From the NCBI GenBank assembly GCA_023442525.1, contig JAEZZA010000003.1, forward strand, positions 1 to 64,000: DNA of 64,000 nucleotides, read 5' to 3'. Shown here one piece after another: positions 8,401 through 18,700 of the stretch. The stretch is from Bacteroidota bacterium (GTDB lineage Bacteria > Bacteroidota > Bacteroidia > Bacteroidales > UBA10428). The position numbers were made by a program, and so were the translations under genes. The notes under the pieces were generated by a model that worked only from the letters and a program-made list of their open reading frames with translations, was not told the DNA's origin and searched no databases. Position 1 is the first letter of the stretch; each line of letters begins with the position of its first letter.

Positions 8401-10515
8401 TTACAGTACCACAATTTTGCCCTTTGCTAACCAGCTATCCGCCTGTATAAGATAAATATACGGTCCTTTTTTGAGATCCCCGATATTAACCGTCAACAGG
8501 CTTTTGCCTACAGGCACATTTTTAAAACCTATTTGTCTGACTTTATATCCGAGGGTATTGTAAATATGGACATCCAGGGGGGATGAAAAGCTTAAATCCA
8601 CATCAAGGTAAAATTCATCCCTGACAAAGGTCGGATACACCCTGCAAAAAGTATTGGTGTATGGCAACTGACGTACCGAAACGAAACCACCACTGTAATT
8701 CTTTATGTCGAGATATTCAGGCTCGATTCCCGCATTGGCTTCGATACTTGTCTCATTTCTGTAATTGGTTCCTATTGTATTATTCCCTGCAAAATTCCGG
8801 TGTATATAGTTATTATTATGGGCGTCACGCAGTACGTTCTGATCTACCGTGTAACCCTGAGATCCCTGGTCGAGATAAATACATGCCAGCGGATAGGTTG
8901 TGGAATAAGAAGTGGTTGCCCAGGTACTTTTTACAATTCCATTAATAAAGTTATACCTCATAACAGAGTTCGGTGAATATCCAAGAGTGTAAATTCCAGC
9001 TCCGTCGCAAAGAAGATTCACAACATCGTAAATACGATTGTACGAGATGTTGTTATTGGTCATCGGGTTGGGGTTTGTGGTCCAGCCCCACCCGACACTT
9101 ATACCTGAATAGGGCAGGTGAGCTATCTCGTTGTGAACGATATTTGTATACCGTACATATCCTGCAGCTACTCCGCTACCGCAGTAATAATCCTGTGCAA
9201 CATTGACTATGTAGTTATTTGAAATAGTGATGTACTCGCAGTACTCCCTCGAATCAGCCGGATTATAAGTCACGGCAATAACTGTTCCTTCTTCGGTAAA
9301 TTTACCCACTTGTATACCGTTTCCGGCAATACTATGAAAAACATTGCCCTTTATTATAACATTGTTTGTACCGGTATAAATGTCCAACCCTGTTGATCCC
9401 ATATTCCTGAACACGTTACGGGTAAAGGTTATATGATCGGCATTTTGTATGAATACGCCGGCTTCAGGCCTATCGCACTGGTTATTCCCGATGCTGTACT
9501 GCTGCTGTTGCAAGCCAATGTTTCCTTCAAGACTTGGCCTTGTCCAGTTAGTATGCTCAAAGATAATGCCTTCGAAAACAAGGTTTTTGACATTGTTGCC
9601 AGGTGCCGATCCTTTGATGCTGATCAGAGTTTCAACCGTAGGGGCGATGATTGTATCAGTCAATATATTTTCACCTTCCCGGGGTATATAGTATACAGTA
9701 CCAGGTGTGGTATTATCATCGAGAAACCATTCTCCGGCCTGATCGACAAAATCGAGACTGTTTTCGAAGTGGTATGCCTGATCCGGTGATTTCTGCGGCC
9801 ATTCCCGTCCAAAGACTATATCTCTTTCCGTTGGATTCGGCGCAATGTCTTTATAAGAACCACTTGGTGTTACTGATAATATTCGCATAATACTCTCAGC
9901 CCAATATTGTTGTATGATTATTTCAACTTTTCCATTGGAAATATTCTGCCAGTTTTCGTTCAGGTCCGAAGAATTTACCCTCACGGTTTTGTCTGACACC
10001 CTCCATTGATAAAGCCTGTAATAATTATCCACATTTGGTGTCCGGGCACGTACAGCTCTTTTTCCGTTAACATACAGCTGACGGAATAAGGTAACTCCTT
10101 CGGGACATTCGGCTTTATATATATTGCCGTTATGTAATGTCCATCCCGTTATCCTGGTTCCTCCGGTGATAACCGGGCGCTCACCTTCATAAGCTTTATA
10201 GATCACATTATATCCGTCTTTTCCCGAATCGAGTTCTGTAAATTCCAATGCGCCTGTTAACGCATAAATTCCTCCCCTGATCCAGACATATATATCTCCT
10301 GTCCAGGTACCGGTATTTTCACGGATCACATCTCTGGCTTTCTGAATTGTCTGGAATGGTTGCTCTTTGGTACCGGGATTCTCATCGCTCCCCCATAACG
10401 ATACGTAATAATTAGTCATTACCTGAGCATGAACCCGGCTGAAGGACATGTTTAATACAACCATGAAGGCGGCGACAAGCATGTATACCGCCCACTTTTT
10501 ATTTATGATTTGCAT
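8401..10515 (-). CDS. Secreted right-handed beta-helix protein with T9SS sorting domain (possible GH141-like glycosidase)
   Basis: A 704-residue protein. A signal peptide covers about residues 1-30 (ending SRVHAQ). The start of the mature protein (YYVSLWGSDENPGTKEQPF, then TIQKARDVIRE) is the usual N-terminus of parallel beta-helix carbohydrate-active proteins. Repeating N/I-rich turns (HITFTRNVFRNMGSTGLDIY, ITISNNYIVNV, YTNIVHNEIAHLPYSGISVG, NNISYNRIYDV) mark the helix coils from about 340 to 540. The last 75 residues form a type A T9SS C-terminal domain (VYPTFVRDEFYLDV ... GPYIYLIQ). It would be exported to the surface. The architecture and its neighbours suggest family GH141 (fucosidase/xylanase) or a related beta-helix enzyme; assignment needs a profile search. 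It lies 8 bases downstream of the GH29 gene. Confidence 0.75.
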   Translation of the reverse strand: MQIINKKWAVYMLVAAFMVVLNMSFSRVHAQVMTNYYVSLWGSDENPGTKEQPFQTIQKARDVIRENTGTWTGDIYVWIRGGIYALTGALEFTELDSGKDGYNVIYKAYEGERPVITGGTRITGWTLHNGNIYKAECPEGVTLFRQLYVNGKRAVRARTPNVDNYYRLYQWRVSDKTVRVNSSDLNENWQNISNGKVEIIIQQYWAESIMRILSVTPSGSYKDIAPNPTERDIVFGREWPQKSPDQAYHFENSLDFVDQAGEWFLDDNTTPGTVYYIPREGENILTDTIIAPTVETLISIKGSAPGNNVKNLVFEGIIFEHTNWTRPSLEGNIGLQQQQYSIGNNQCDRPEAGVFIQNADHITFTRNVFRNMGSTGLDIYTGTNNVIIKGNVFHSIAGNGIQVGKFTEEGTVIAVTYNPADSREYCEYITISNNYIVNVAQDYYCGSGVAAGYVRYTNIVHNEIAHLPYSGISVGWGWTTNPNPMTNNNISYNRIYDVVNLLCDGAGIYTLGYSPNSVMRYNFINGIVKSTWATTSYSTTYPLACIYLDQGSQGYTVDQNVLRDAHNNNYIHRNFAGNNTIGTNYRNETSIEANAGIEPEYLDIKNYSGGFVSVRQLPYTNTFCRVYPTFVRDEFYLDVDLSFSSPLDVHIYNTLGYKVRQIGFKNVPVGKSLLTVNIGDLKKGPYIYLIQADSWLAKGKIVVL

Positions 10516-10523
10516 AAATTTTC

Positions 10524-11903
10524 TTATTCGAAATTTTCAATTTTAAATACCCATGCATGATCGCAGGGAACATTACCCGGATTAAGTGCAGGTGGTGTAA
10601 TGATTAGCTTGTTACCGCTTTTTGAAGATTTTACAGCAACACCGGAGCCCAGCATACTCACTTTCCCGGCCTTTTTTATTTGGTTCACTGTAACCGGTTT
10701 AGCAGGCCACTTTGTACATATCACATAAAGTGTATTTCCTTTCTTTGTGTAATAAACACCAGTTTCTTTTCCGTCTTTCGGGCGGTTTGGCCAGGCTGTT
10801 GTTCCATATATTGCTTCGCCATTCACATTCAGCCATTTACCCATGTCTAATAACCGTTCCTCCATAATAACAGGAATAAGGCCGTTGGCCTGGGGACCGA
10901 TATTTAACAACAGATTACCTCCATTGCCTACTTTTTCAATCAGCAGATCGATCAATTGCTTTGACGTAAAATAGTGACTGGTATTTTCAAACTGGTTAAA
11001 ACCGTATGAAGTACCAATTCCCCGGCTCTCTTCCCAGGGATGGACTGCCTTATCGCCAATTCCAACCACATCATGCACCAGGTCGTACTCGGTTGTATAA
11101 TAATCGCCGTGCTTACTCCTGGTTTCAATACCCCATCTGTCGTTTACGACTACTGTTTGCTTCACCGGCGATTCGGTATAGAGCCACGCCAGGAATTGTT
11201 CGCTTTTAAGTTTATCACTTGTAAAGTCCCATTCTCCGTCAGCAAAGATTACTTCAGGCTTGTAAGTTGTTACCAGGTCCTTCATCTGAGGTATCATGTG
11301 CTCATCCACCCATTCGTTGATGGTTGAAGGAGTATAAAGCGGATGATTCCATTCCAGTAATGAATAGTATAAGCCCATGCGCAGGCCTTTTTTCCGGACA
11401 GCTTCGCTAAGATCGCCGATCAGATCGCGATTCGGTCCCATAACCACGCTGTTCCAGTTTGGGCTATGTTTGCTGTTCCAAAGACAGAAACCGTCATGAT
11501 GTTTGGAAGTAAGCACGACATATTTTGCTCCCGATTTTTGTAATAGATCAGCCCATTTATCAGGTTCAAAATATTCTGCATTGAACATGGGAGCAAAATC
11601 GTGATAAGTGAACCCGGATCCGAAGTATTTTTCATGATGCCGGATAAAAAGTTCATTCTTGTTCAACAGCCTGTGCATATAGTGTTCGGCATATTTCGCG
11701 TACACGCTTTCTACTTCATCCGAAGGCGCATAAGCAGGTACCGAATATACGCCCCAGTGGATAAAGATTCCGAATTTGGCATCCTCCCACCAGGACGGGA
11801 TTGGTCTTGTATCCAGTGACTCCCATGTAGGTTTGTACTGGGCTGCAAGACTATGGGATATAACCAGTAATAAAACTATAATGTTGTACTTTATAATTTT
11901 CAT
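10524..11903 (-). CDS. GH29 alpha-L-fucosidase
   Basis: A 459-residue exported enzyme with signal peptide (cleavage near LAAQ, residue 22). GH29 hallmarks are KFGIFIHWGVYSVPAY (43-58), SKHHDGFCLWNS (133-144) and the nucleophile region VIFADGEWD with Asp222. The C-terminal part is a small beta domain. Family members remove terminal alpha-L-fucose with retention. The acid/base residue is not conserved in position across the family and cannot be fixed here. The gene lies between GH97 (35 bases upstream) and the beta-helix protein (8 bases downstream) in the same operon, so fucose is probably one component of the target glycan. Confidence 0.92.
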   Translation of the reverse strand: MKIIKYNIIVLLLVISHSLAAQYKPTWESLDTRPIPSWWEDAKFGIFIHWGVYSVPAYAPSDEVESVYAKYAEHYMHRLLNKNELFIRHHEKYFGSGFTYHDFAPMFNAEYFEPDKWADLLQKSGAKYVVLTSKHHDGFCLWNSKHSPNWNSVVMGPNRDLIGDLSEAVRKKGLRMGLYYSLLEWNHPLYTPSTINEWVDEHMIPQMKDLVTTYKPEVIFADGEWDFTSDKLKSEQFLAWLYTESPVKQTVVVNDRWGIETRSKHGDYYTTEYDLVHDVVGIGDKAVHPWEESRGIGTSYGFNQFENTSHYFTSKQLIDLLIEKVGNGGNLLLNIGPQANGLIPVIMEERLLDMGKWLNVNGEAIYGTTAWPNRPKDGKETGVYYTKKGNTLYVICTKWPAKPVTVNQIKKAGKVSMLGSGVAVKSSKSGNKLIITPPALNPGNVPCDHAWVFKIENFE

Positions 11904-11938
11904 ATCATTTCGTATTAATCATTTGAACCAATAAAACT

Positions 11939-13891
11939 TTATTTTACTGTGAATTTTGCAGCAAATCCTCCACCGGATGCCATATCAATATTTAAAACAT
12001 CTCCCTTTTTAACCGATTTTCGAATGGTTTGATAATCGCTTCCGACTCTGGCTGCGTTCTCGCCATCCATGAAAACTTCAGCTTCATAGGTTTTTCCTTC
12101 TTCGAGGAAATCAAGTGAAATTTCGAGCTTACGGGCATTCCAATTGGTCATAGCGCCAATATACCACGATGTTCCTTTACGCCTGGCTATACTTACATAT
12201 TCTCCAACTGCACTTTCAAGAGGCATTGAGCTATCCCATACAGTAGGGATACCTGCAAGGAAGTTGAGAAATCCGGGCTCTGCCTGGTAAGCTGTGGGGG
12301 CATCTGACAGCATTTGTAGCGCACCATAGTATACAATATACATGGCCAGTTGATGGCATCGGGTACCCTGGCTCATAGGCCGGTCAGAAATCTGTTTCCA
12401 GTCGTTCCTGTTATAATTGCTCATTGCTCCCGGCGTATAATCCATGCCACCGGCAAACATGCGAATGAAAGGAATGGTTACATCATGGTCCGGTGTTGTT
12501 CCTTCCGGGTTAAACTTGTTCCATTCAAGACCTCTGACTCCTTCCACGTTTATATTGTTCGGATATGTTCTATCCATACCTGTCGGATGGTAAGCGCCAT
12601 GATAATTTACGAGCATTTTTCTTTTGCCAGCTTCTTTGAGTAGCCTTTCCTGAAACTCGACAACTACCTGGTCATCACGGTCCATGAAATCGACTTTCAG
12701 GCCGGCTATGCCCCATTTTTCGAACTGTTCAAGGGCAGCAGTCATTTGCTTATCCAGTGTCCACCATACACACCAGAGTATCAAAGCTACATTTTTGCTT
12801 TTTGCATATTGTACCAATTCGGCCATGTTTATTTTATCGGTTGTTTTTAACAGGTCGAAAGAATGGCTCCAGCCATCATCAAGGTTTACATATTCTATCC
12901 CGTTCTCAGCAGCAAAGTCGATGAAGTATTTGTATGTTTCGGTATTAAATCCTGTTTTGAAAGGAACTCCTGTAAGATTCTGAGCATTCCACCAGTCCCA
13001 CGCTACTTTGCCGGGTCTGATCCATGAAGTCTCTGTTATCCGGTTCTCAGAAGCCAGAAGATATACGAGCTGGTTGCCCAGGATGTCTTTGTCTGCTTCT
13101 TCGAAAGCGACTATACGCCATGGAAAATCTCTTTTGCCGGTTGTTTTGGCTATGAATTCTTCATTTTCCTTAACTACAAGATTAAAACTATTATATCCGC
13201 CGGGTTCAACGATTTTTGGATAAAAAGAATGACTCCCTGTCAAAAGACCTGTGGTGACAGGATCTGATGATAATGTCAGACAGGGAAAACTCAGCACATC
13301 CGATTCATGAACCAGAATATTAATATTGTCTGGAGCTTTTACCAGTAACGGAAGGCTTGTATAATTGGGTTTGTTTTGAAAATCCGAGATCTTTTGGACC
13401 CTGTAGAATGCTTCTGAGAGACCGGGATGAAAATAAGCTGTATAATTATCCGCGAACTGAAAATCGGTTCGCTCCGATCTGACAATAATATCGCCGGGAA
13501 TGTTTGTGACAAATCGCCATGCAAAGCCTTCGTCGTATACCCTGAAAACGACCGAGTAATTGCCTTTAAAGTCCATTCTCAGCTCATTGTATTTTTCGGT
13601 TAATTCTTTGTTTATCCCGTATAAGGGCCTTATTACATTATTAACTGATCTAATATTTTTTTTCCTGATCACGGGATTTGTTCCCAACACTTTTCCATCG
13701 CCCAAAGTCATTGATATGACAGACGGTTGCAGGTAGCTTTTATTTTTAAAAGCCAGGCTGTAACGGATATCTTTATCAACAGAAATTACGGCCCTGATTT
13801 TTTTATCGGGAGATTCTACCGTATACTCTGCACCGAGTACACAATTAATTAAAGCACAGCAAATAAGCAGGCCGATTATAGTCTTTTTCAT
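11939..13891 (-). CDS. GH97 glycoside hydrolase, retaining (alpha-galactosidase-type) subgroup
   Basis: A 650-residue exported enzyme with signal peptide (cleavage near VLGA, residue 20). GH97 N-terminal super-sandwich (YTVESPDKKIRAVISVD) is followed by a TIM barrel (WDWWNAQ, YVNLDDGW, LKVDFMDRDDQ, NVEGVRGLEW) and a C-terminal beta domain. Asp401 in KVDFMDRDD is at the place of the nucleophile of retaining GH97 enzymes; the inverting SusB-type alpha-glucosidases lack it. Glu450 in NVEGVRG is the likely acid/base. Alpha-galactosidase activity is therefore more likely than alpha-glucosidase, but other alpha-linked substrates are known in the family. It follows SusD after a strong hairpin. Confidence 0.9.
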   Translation of the reverse strand: MKKTIIGLLICCALINCVLGAEYTVESPDKKIRAVISVDKDIRYSLAFKNKSYLQPSVISMTLGDGKVLGTNPVIRKKNIRSVNNVIRPLYGINKELTEKYNELRMDFKGNYSVVFRVYDEGFAWRFVTNIPGDIIVRSERTDFQFADNYTAYFHPGLSEAFYRVQKISDFQNKPNYTSLPLLVKAPDNINILVHESDVLSFPCLTLSSDPVTTGLLTGSHSFYPKIVEPGGYNSFNLVVKENEEFIAKTTGKRDFPWRIVAFEEADKDILGNQLVYLLASENRITETSWIRPGKVAWDWWNAQNLTGVPFKTGFNTETYKYFIDFAAENGIEYVNLDDGWSHSFDLLKTTDKINMAELVQYAKSKNVALILWCVWWTLDKQMTAALEQFEKWGIAGLKVDFMDRDDQVVVEFQERLLKEAGKRKMLVNYHGAYHPTGMDRTYPNNINVEGVRGLEWNKFNPEGTTPDHDVTIPFIRMFAGGMDYTPGAMSNYNRNDWKQISDRPMSQGTRCHQLAMYIVYYGALQMLSDAPTAYQAEPGFLNFLAGIPTVWDSSMPLESAVGEYVSIARRKGTSWYIGAMTNWNARKLEISLDFLEEGKTYEAEVFMDGENAARVGSDYQTIRKSVKKGDVLNIDMASGGGFAAKFTVK

Positions 13892-13921
13892 GTTTAAAAT
13901 ATGTTGAGATCAATAGAAATA

Positions 13922-13951
13922 CAACCCTGCCTGAGTTAGCAGGCAGGGTTG
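13922..13951 (-). terminator. Perfect 12-bp hairpin between susD and GH97 gene (attenuator candidate)
   Basis: CAACCCTGCCTG (13922-13933) and CAGGCAGGGTTG (13940-13951) pair perfectly around a 6-base loop. It sits in the 85-base gap after the SusD stop codon. In the transcribed (minus) direction it is followed by TATTTCTATT, a weak U-tract. It probably acts as a partial terminator or 3'-end stabiliser that raises susCD mRNA relative to the downstream enzyme genes. Confidence 0.7.
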
Positions 13952-13976
13952 CTTATATTTAATCACCCGATTTTCA

Positions 13977-15764
13977 TTAGTAACCAGGATTTTCCACTAA
14001 ATTAGGATTATTTCCGGTACGGCTTGTTGTGATCGGCAAATAGTAATTTTCAGGAAGGAACCTTGGGTTTTCATTGGTTCCGTCAATTCTGTCAATTACC
14101 TGAACCTGGAAGTTTTCTGTTTCATAGTCGAGGATGTAGCGCAATCCTGAGCGGTTAATATTGAGCTCATCTTCTGCAAGGCGCCATCTGCGGAGGTCCC
14201 AATAGCGATGTCCCTCGAAGGCAAGTTCTACTTTCCTTTCGTGATAGATTTTGTTGCGATCGATTGAAGTCAACGGTGCGATTCCTGCTCTTGACCTGAT
14301 CTCGTTAATAGCACTCAGAGCATCGGAGGTTTTTCCGAGTTCGAAAGCAGCTTCGGCATAATTGAGAAGTACTTCGGCGTAGCGGAACAACTGCCAGTCG
14401 GTACCTGATGTAGCCCTTTCACCCATATTACTTTTATTTTCATCGAGATACTTCATAACACCGAAGCCGGTGCCGAAGCTATTGTCTACCATCTGAGTAC
14501 CTTTTGCAGGAACCCCTTCATGCGCGCCACTGGTCAGGATTGAACCGTCAGGAAGACGAAGACCGTTGTGGAAATCTACCAAAGTACCTTGCCAGGGAGT
14601 ATTCTGCGTCCAGATAGTGGCATAAAAACGAGGGTCTCTGTTACCCCATATTTCGTCAATGGAGTGTACCCCTGTTTGGATAGCAGCCCTGTTCAATGCA
14701 CCTGGTGTGCCGTCAACATATTCGAATTCTTCAGCCATTTCCAGGTATGGTGCATTCTGATTACCAGCATTCCATCCATGAGGCTTGGGACACTGAAAGA
14801 AATCCCATATCCAGCCGTTACCACCCAGGTTTCTTTGTACATAATCATGGAGTTTAGCCCATATTACTTCAACATTATCCTCCTTGAGGAATACGTTTTT
14901 AAAGTTTACAACTTTGTCGGCATCTGCATTATACAAACTATAAACGCCGCTACTCATTATTTCCGAAGCAGCATCATAAGCAATCTGGTAATAACCGGAA
15001 GCCGGAGCGTTGATACCAACTACCCCATCCAACTGAACCGTACCGAACTGTGCGATACTTCCGGCGTACAAAGCAGCCCGGCATTTCAATGCAAGGGCAG
15101 TATGCCTGGTGGGTCTGCCATATACATAATTCGTCTGACCTTTTACCGGAAGGTCTTCGGCAATCGCAGTCATTTCCGAAATAACAAAATCATAAATTAC
15201 CTGTTCCTTGTCACGCGAACGATACAATTCCTCTTCAGGAGCATTGAGAGCCTGAGCTTCGGTAATAAGGGGAACCCCGCCATAGCGTTTTACCATCGAA
15301 AAATAGTTATAAGCTCTTAAGAATCGGGCTTCGGCAAGGCGTCTTGTTCTGAAACCTTCTTCAACAGGAGCAGTGGGCATACGCTCTATAAATTCATTCA
15401 GGGTACGAATGGCTTTGTACGATTTCTCCCACCAGTCTAATAAGCCGCCGTTTATTCTTATCCCCTGGTTCTTTATGTAAGTTGCCTGACCAAAGATCCA
15501 GTTTCGCTTACATTCATCACTGATCTCATTAATAATAAACGGTCCGTTCCAGTCTTCACTCGATGCCCAGTCTATGTCCGGAGTTTCATTGAGCAAAATG
15601 GGCATTTCCAGGTATGCGTTCGTAAGGTATAAATCGATCAGCACCTGGTCACCCCACACCTGGGCGTCGGATACCATATCCAATGGCTTTCTGTCCAGCA
15701 GATCCTCCGTACAGGATACAAGGAGGAAGAAGCCGGTTAATAAAATATATATTATCTTTTTCAT
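13977..15764 (-). CDS. susD: SusD/RagB-family outer membrane glycan-binding lipoprotein
   Basis: A 595-residue protein with lipoprotein signal peptide; lipobox LVSC places the lipidated cysteine at residue 18, followed by TEDLLD. SusD hallmarks are the tetratricopeptide-like helices (RFLRAYNYFSMVKRYGGVPL) and the C-terminal YAEAAFELGKTSDALSAINE ... RKVELAFEGHRYWDLRRW stretch. It forms the lid of the SusC channel at the cell surface and binds oligosaccharide. It starts 26 bases after the SusC stop, as usual. Ligand specificity cannot be read from sequence; downstream enzymes suggest galactose- and fucose-containing chains. Confidence 0.95.
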   Translation of the reverse strand: MKKIIYILLTGFFLLVSCTEDLLDRKPLDMVSDAQVWGDQVLIDLYLTNAYLEMPILLNETPDIDWASSEDWNGPFIINEISDECKRNWIFGQATYIKNQGIRINGGLLDWWEKSYKAIRTLNEFIERMPTAPVEEGFRTRRLAEARFLRAYNYFSMVKRYGGVPLITEAQALNAPEEELYRSRDKEQVIYDFVISEMTAIAEDLPVKGQTNYVYGRPTRHTALALKCRAALYAGSIAQFGTVQLDGVVGINAPASGYYQIAYDAASEIMSSGVYSLYNADADKVVNFKNVFLKEDNVEVIWAKLHDYVQRNLGGNGWIWDFFQCPKPHGWNAGNQNAPYLEMAEEFEYVDGTPGALNRAAIQTGVHSIDEIWGNRDPRFYATIWTQNTPWQGTLVDFHNGLRLPDGSILTSGAHEGVPAKGTQMVDNSFGTGFGVMKYLDENKSNMGERATSGTDWQLFRYAEVLLNYAEAAFELGKTSDALSAINEIRSRAGIAPLTSIDRNKIYHERKVELAFEGHRYWDLRRWRLAEDELNINRSGLRYILDYETENFQVQVIDRIDGTNENPRFLPENYYLPITTSRTGNNPNLVENPGY

Positions 15765-15790
15765 ATCTTATGCAATTTGATATCAGTAAA

Positions 15791-18700
15791 TTAGAATGAT
15801 ATTGTGGCGCCCAGCGAAATTGTCTTTTGTTGCGGATAATATCTTCCGGTATGGGCAGAAAGAGCTCCTGCGGTTCCTGATGGAGCCTCGGGGTCGATAT
15901 TGTATTTCTTCAATTTATCGAAGGTCAGCAGGTTAGTCCCTGCAACATAGATTCTTAAGTCGTCTACATTCAACTTGCTCAGGAATTTCTTGGGGACATT
16001 ATAGCCTATCGATAAGGACTTTAATCTCACATAACCGGCACTTTTGTAACGCATGCTGGTAGTTGCCAGGTTATATCCTCCGCCGCTGCTGCCGCTCCTC
16101 GGTATCAGAGCATCAGCTCTGTTATTATCTTCGGTCCATCTTTCTTCATAGTAGAAGGTAGGAAATACTTTTCCCTGTGAGAATGCTATGTAGGTATTAT
16201 ATCCGAATGCGCCCTGGAAAAGTGCAGCAAGATCGAAATTCTTATAGGTTACTGAAGCATTAAATCCGACAATCCAATGAGGTATTGTTCCTTTACCTAT
16301 CTCTACCTGGTCTCTCCAGTCGATAATACTGTCATTATTCGCATCAACAATTTTGATATCGCCCGGGCGAATAGTTGTATTGCCGTTCTTGTCCTGGATA
16401 ACAGTTGAATTGGCAATTTCCTCCTCTGAGGTAAATAATCCGTCGGTTAAATAACCGAACTGTACGTCAGTCCAACGGCCGGATCTCTTAGACAGCCGTT
16501 CCTGATCGGGATCTTCGTATACAGGTTCATCAACTTGATCCCATTTGGCTCGTGACCAGGAAATATTGCCGCTGATGTCCCATTGAAGGTCATTAGCTTT
16601 GCCGGCAGTTCCCAACTTCAGTTCAAAACCTCTGTCGTTTGAGCTGTTAAGATTTTCCATAGGTAATATAGCTCCAAATGTGCTTGGCATCGACCTGCTC
16701 CGCATACCAAGTATACCGGTAACTTCACGGTAGAATGCATCGGCTTCACCATACAATTTTCGGCCTAAGAATGCGAAGTCAACTCCAAAATTATAAGTTG
16801 TAACATCGTACCACGTAAAATTCGGATTGGGCAATCCTGTTGATACAAATCCTTTTTGACTTGAATTACCCAACAGGTAAGTTAAATTGGTATATGTATA
16901 TCCTGCCAGAAACCTGTATACGTTATCATTGGCATAATCAAGACCCGATTGTCCGTAACTTGCCCTTAATTTCAGGTCGTCAATAAAACTGATGCCGGAC
17001 ATGAAGTCCTCCTCTGAGAGTCGCCATCCTAAAGAAACACTGGGGAAGTAACCCCATCTTTTACCCGGAGGAAATATAGGTGTGGCATCTGCCCTGATTA
17101 TTGATTCAAGTAAATATTTATCCTTGTAGGAGTAGTTAAGTCTGCCGACATAACTTACCCTTGAATTTTCATAAGCCTTGCCATCATTTGACTGTGTTTG
17201 AGGATCACCTGCATAAAGCCAGTCAAGTGTAGGTGTAACATAATTCTGCCTGCCGGCTGTCATAAAATCACTCTTTATGTCAAGTACTTCGTAAAGTGCT
17301 AAGGCTGTAATATTATGATCACCGAATTTTCTGTCGAAATTCAACGAAAACTGTCCGGTAAGAGTCCTTCCTCTGTCATCCCTCTGAGTTAATGTTGCAT
17401 TTGAGCCGGGCCACATACCTACCTTGGTATAAATTTGACTTTCCGGCTCATAGGTATAGAAGGCGGCCGGTTTTGCAAAGACCTTGTTTCTGATATCAAA
17501 TGAATGGTAATTTGCGAAAACCTTGGCGGATAAACCTTTTACAAACGGAAAATCATAGTTCAACGCAATCGATCCGCGCAGATTCACATCATCTTTATCA
17601 TTATATCCTGCTATATCGCGGTTACTGATTACATGCGCACCACCTGTTCCGTTTCCATCGGCAAACGATATCCTGGTAGGATCGGGGAGATGGGCCGGAT
17701 AAATAGGGAGGGTGTTCCAGAAATAACCCCACGCACTTGCCTCACCTGATGATAAGGAAATGTGAGGGAAATTACGGTCCTCGATAATACTTGATACAGT
17801 AAGCTGCATGTTGAGATTATCCAGTATCCTTGCATCAATATTCGACTGGAAGTTATATCTTTTGTAGTCTCCGCCGTTTTTCTTGAATACAGTCTCCTGC
17901 TCCAGGTAACCCAGAAAGCCATAATATTTTATGGCATCGTTTCCACCGCGAACAGATATGTTATGCTGTTGTTGAGGTGCCCAGGGCCGGATCAACTCAT
18001 CGTACCAATCTGTACTGGGAAGCTCACCATTTTTGTATTGTTCTATTTGTTCAAGCGTAAAAGGAGCTGTTTCTTCCGACTGTCCTGAATTAAGGTGGTA
18101 TTCCCTTGCAAGTTCTGCGTATTGAGCTGCATTAACAGGCTTGGGCATAATGGTTATTCCCTGCAGAGTTTTCGAAGTGCTGAATGTAAATTTAGGTTTA
18201 CCCATGTCACCACGTTTGGTAGTTACAAGGATAACACCATTTCCGGCACGTGAACCATAAATGGAAGCTGAAGCATCTTTCAAAATAGAGATGGATTCAA
18301 CCTGGTTAGGATCGAGTGCTGTAAAGCTGGTTTCAATTCCGTCAACAATAACCAGTGCATTACCGAAACCACGGATACTTAAATTTGCAGCATCCGATCC
18401 AGGCTGTCCGCTCGTTTGTAATGAAACAAGACCGGGTAAACGACCTGCCAGTGTATTTGAAGCATTGGCTATAGGAGCAGCAGTAAAATCTTTCGATTTA
18501 ATACTGGCTATCGATCCGGTCACATTACCTTTACGCTGTGTACCGTAGCCTACAACCACAACCTCTTCGAGTGTCTGAACATCGGGAGACAGACTGACAT
18601 TAATTACAGTCTGACCTGTAACAGTTATTCTTTCAGTCAGATATCCGATGTACGAAAATACCAGTACGGCATCCGGAGAAGGAACTTCAATCTTGTAATT

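Noticed and set aside
14568..15320. 250-codon open frame antisense to susD
   Set aside because: The SusD frame is clearly the real one; the antisense translation has no domain features and is a shadow.
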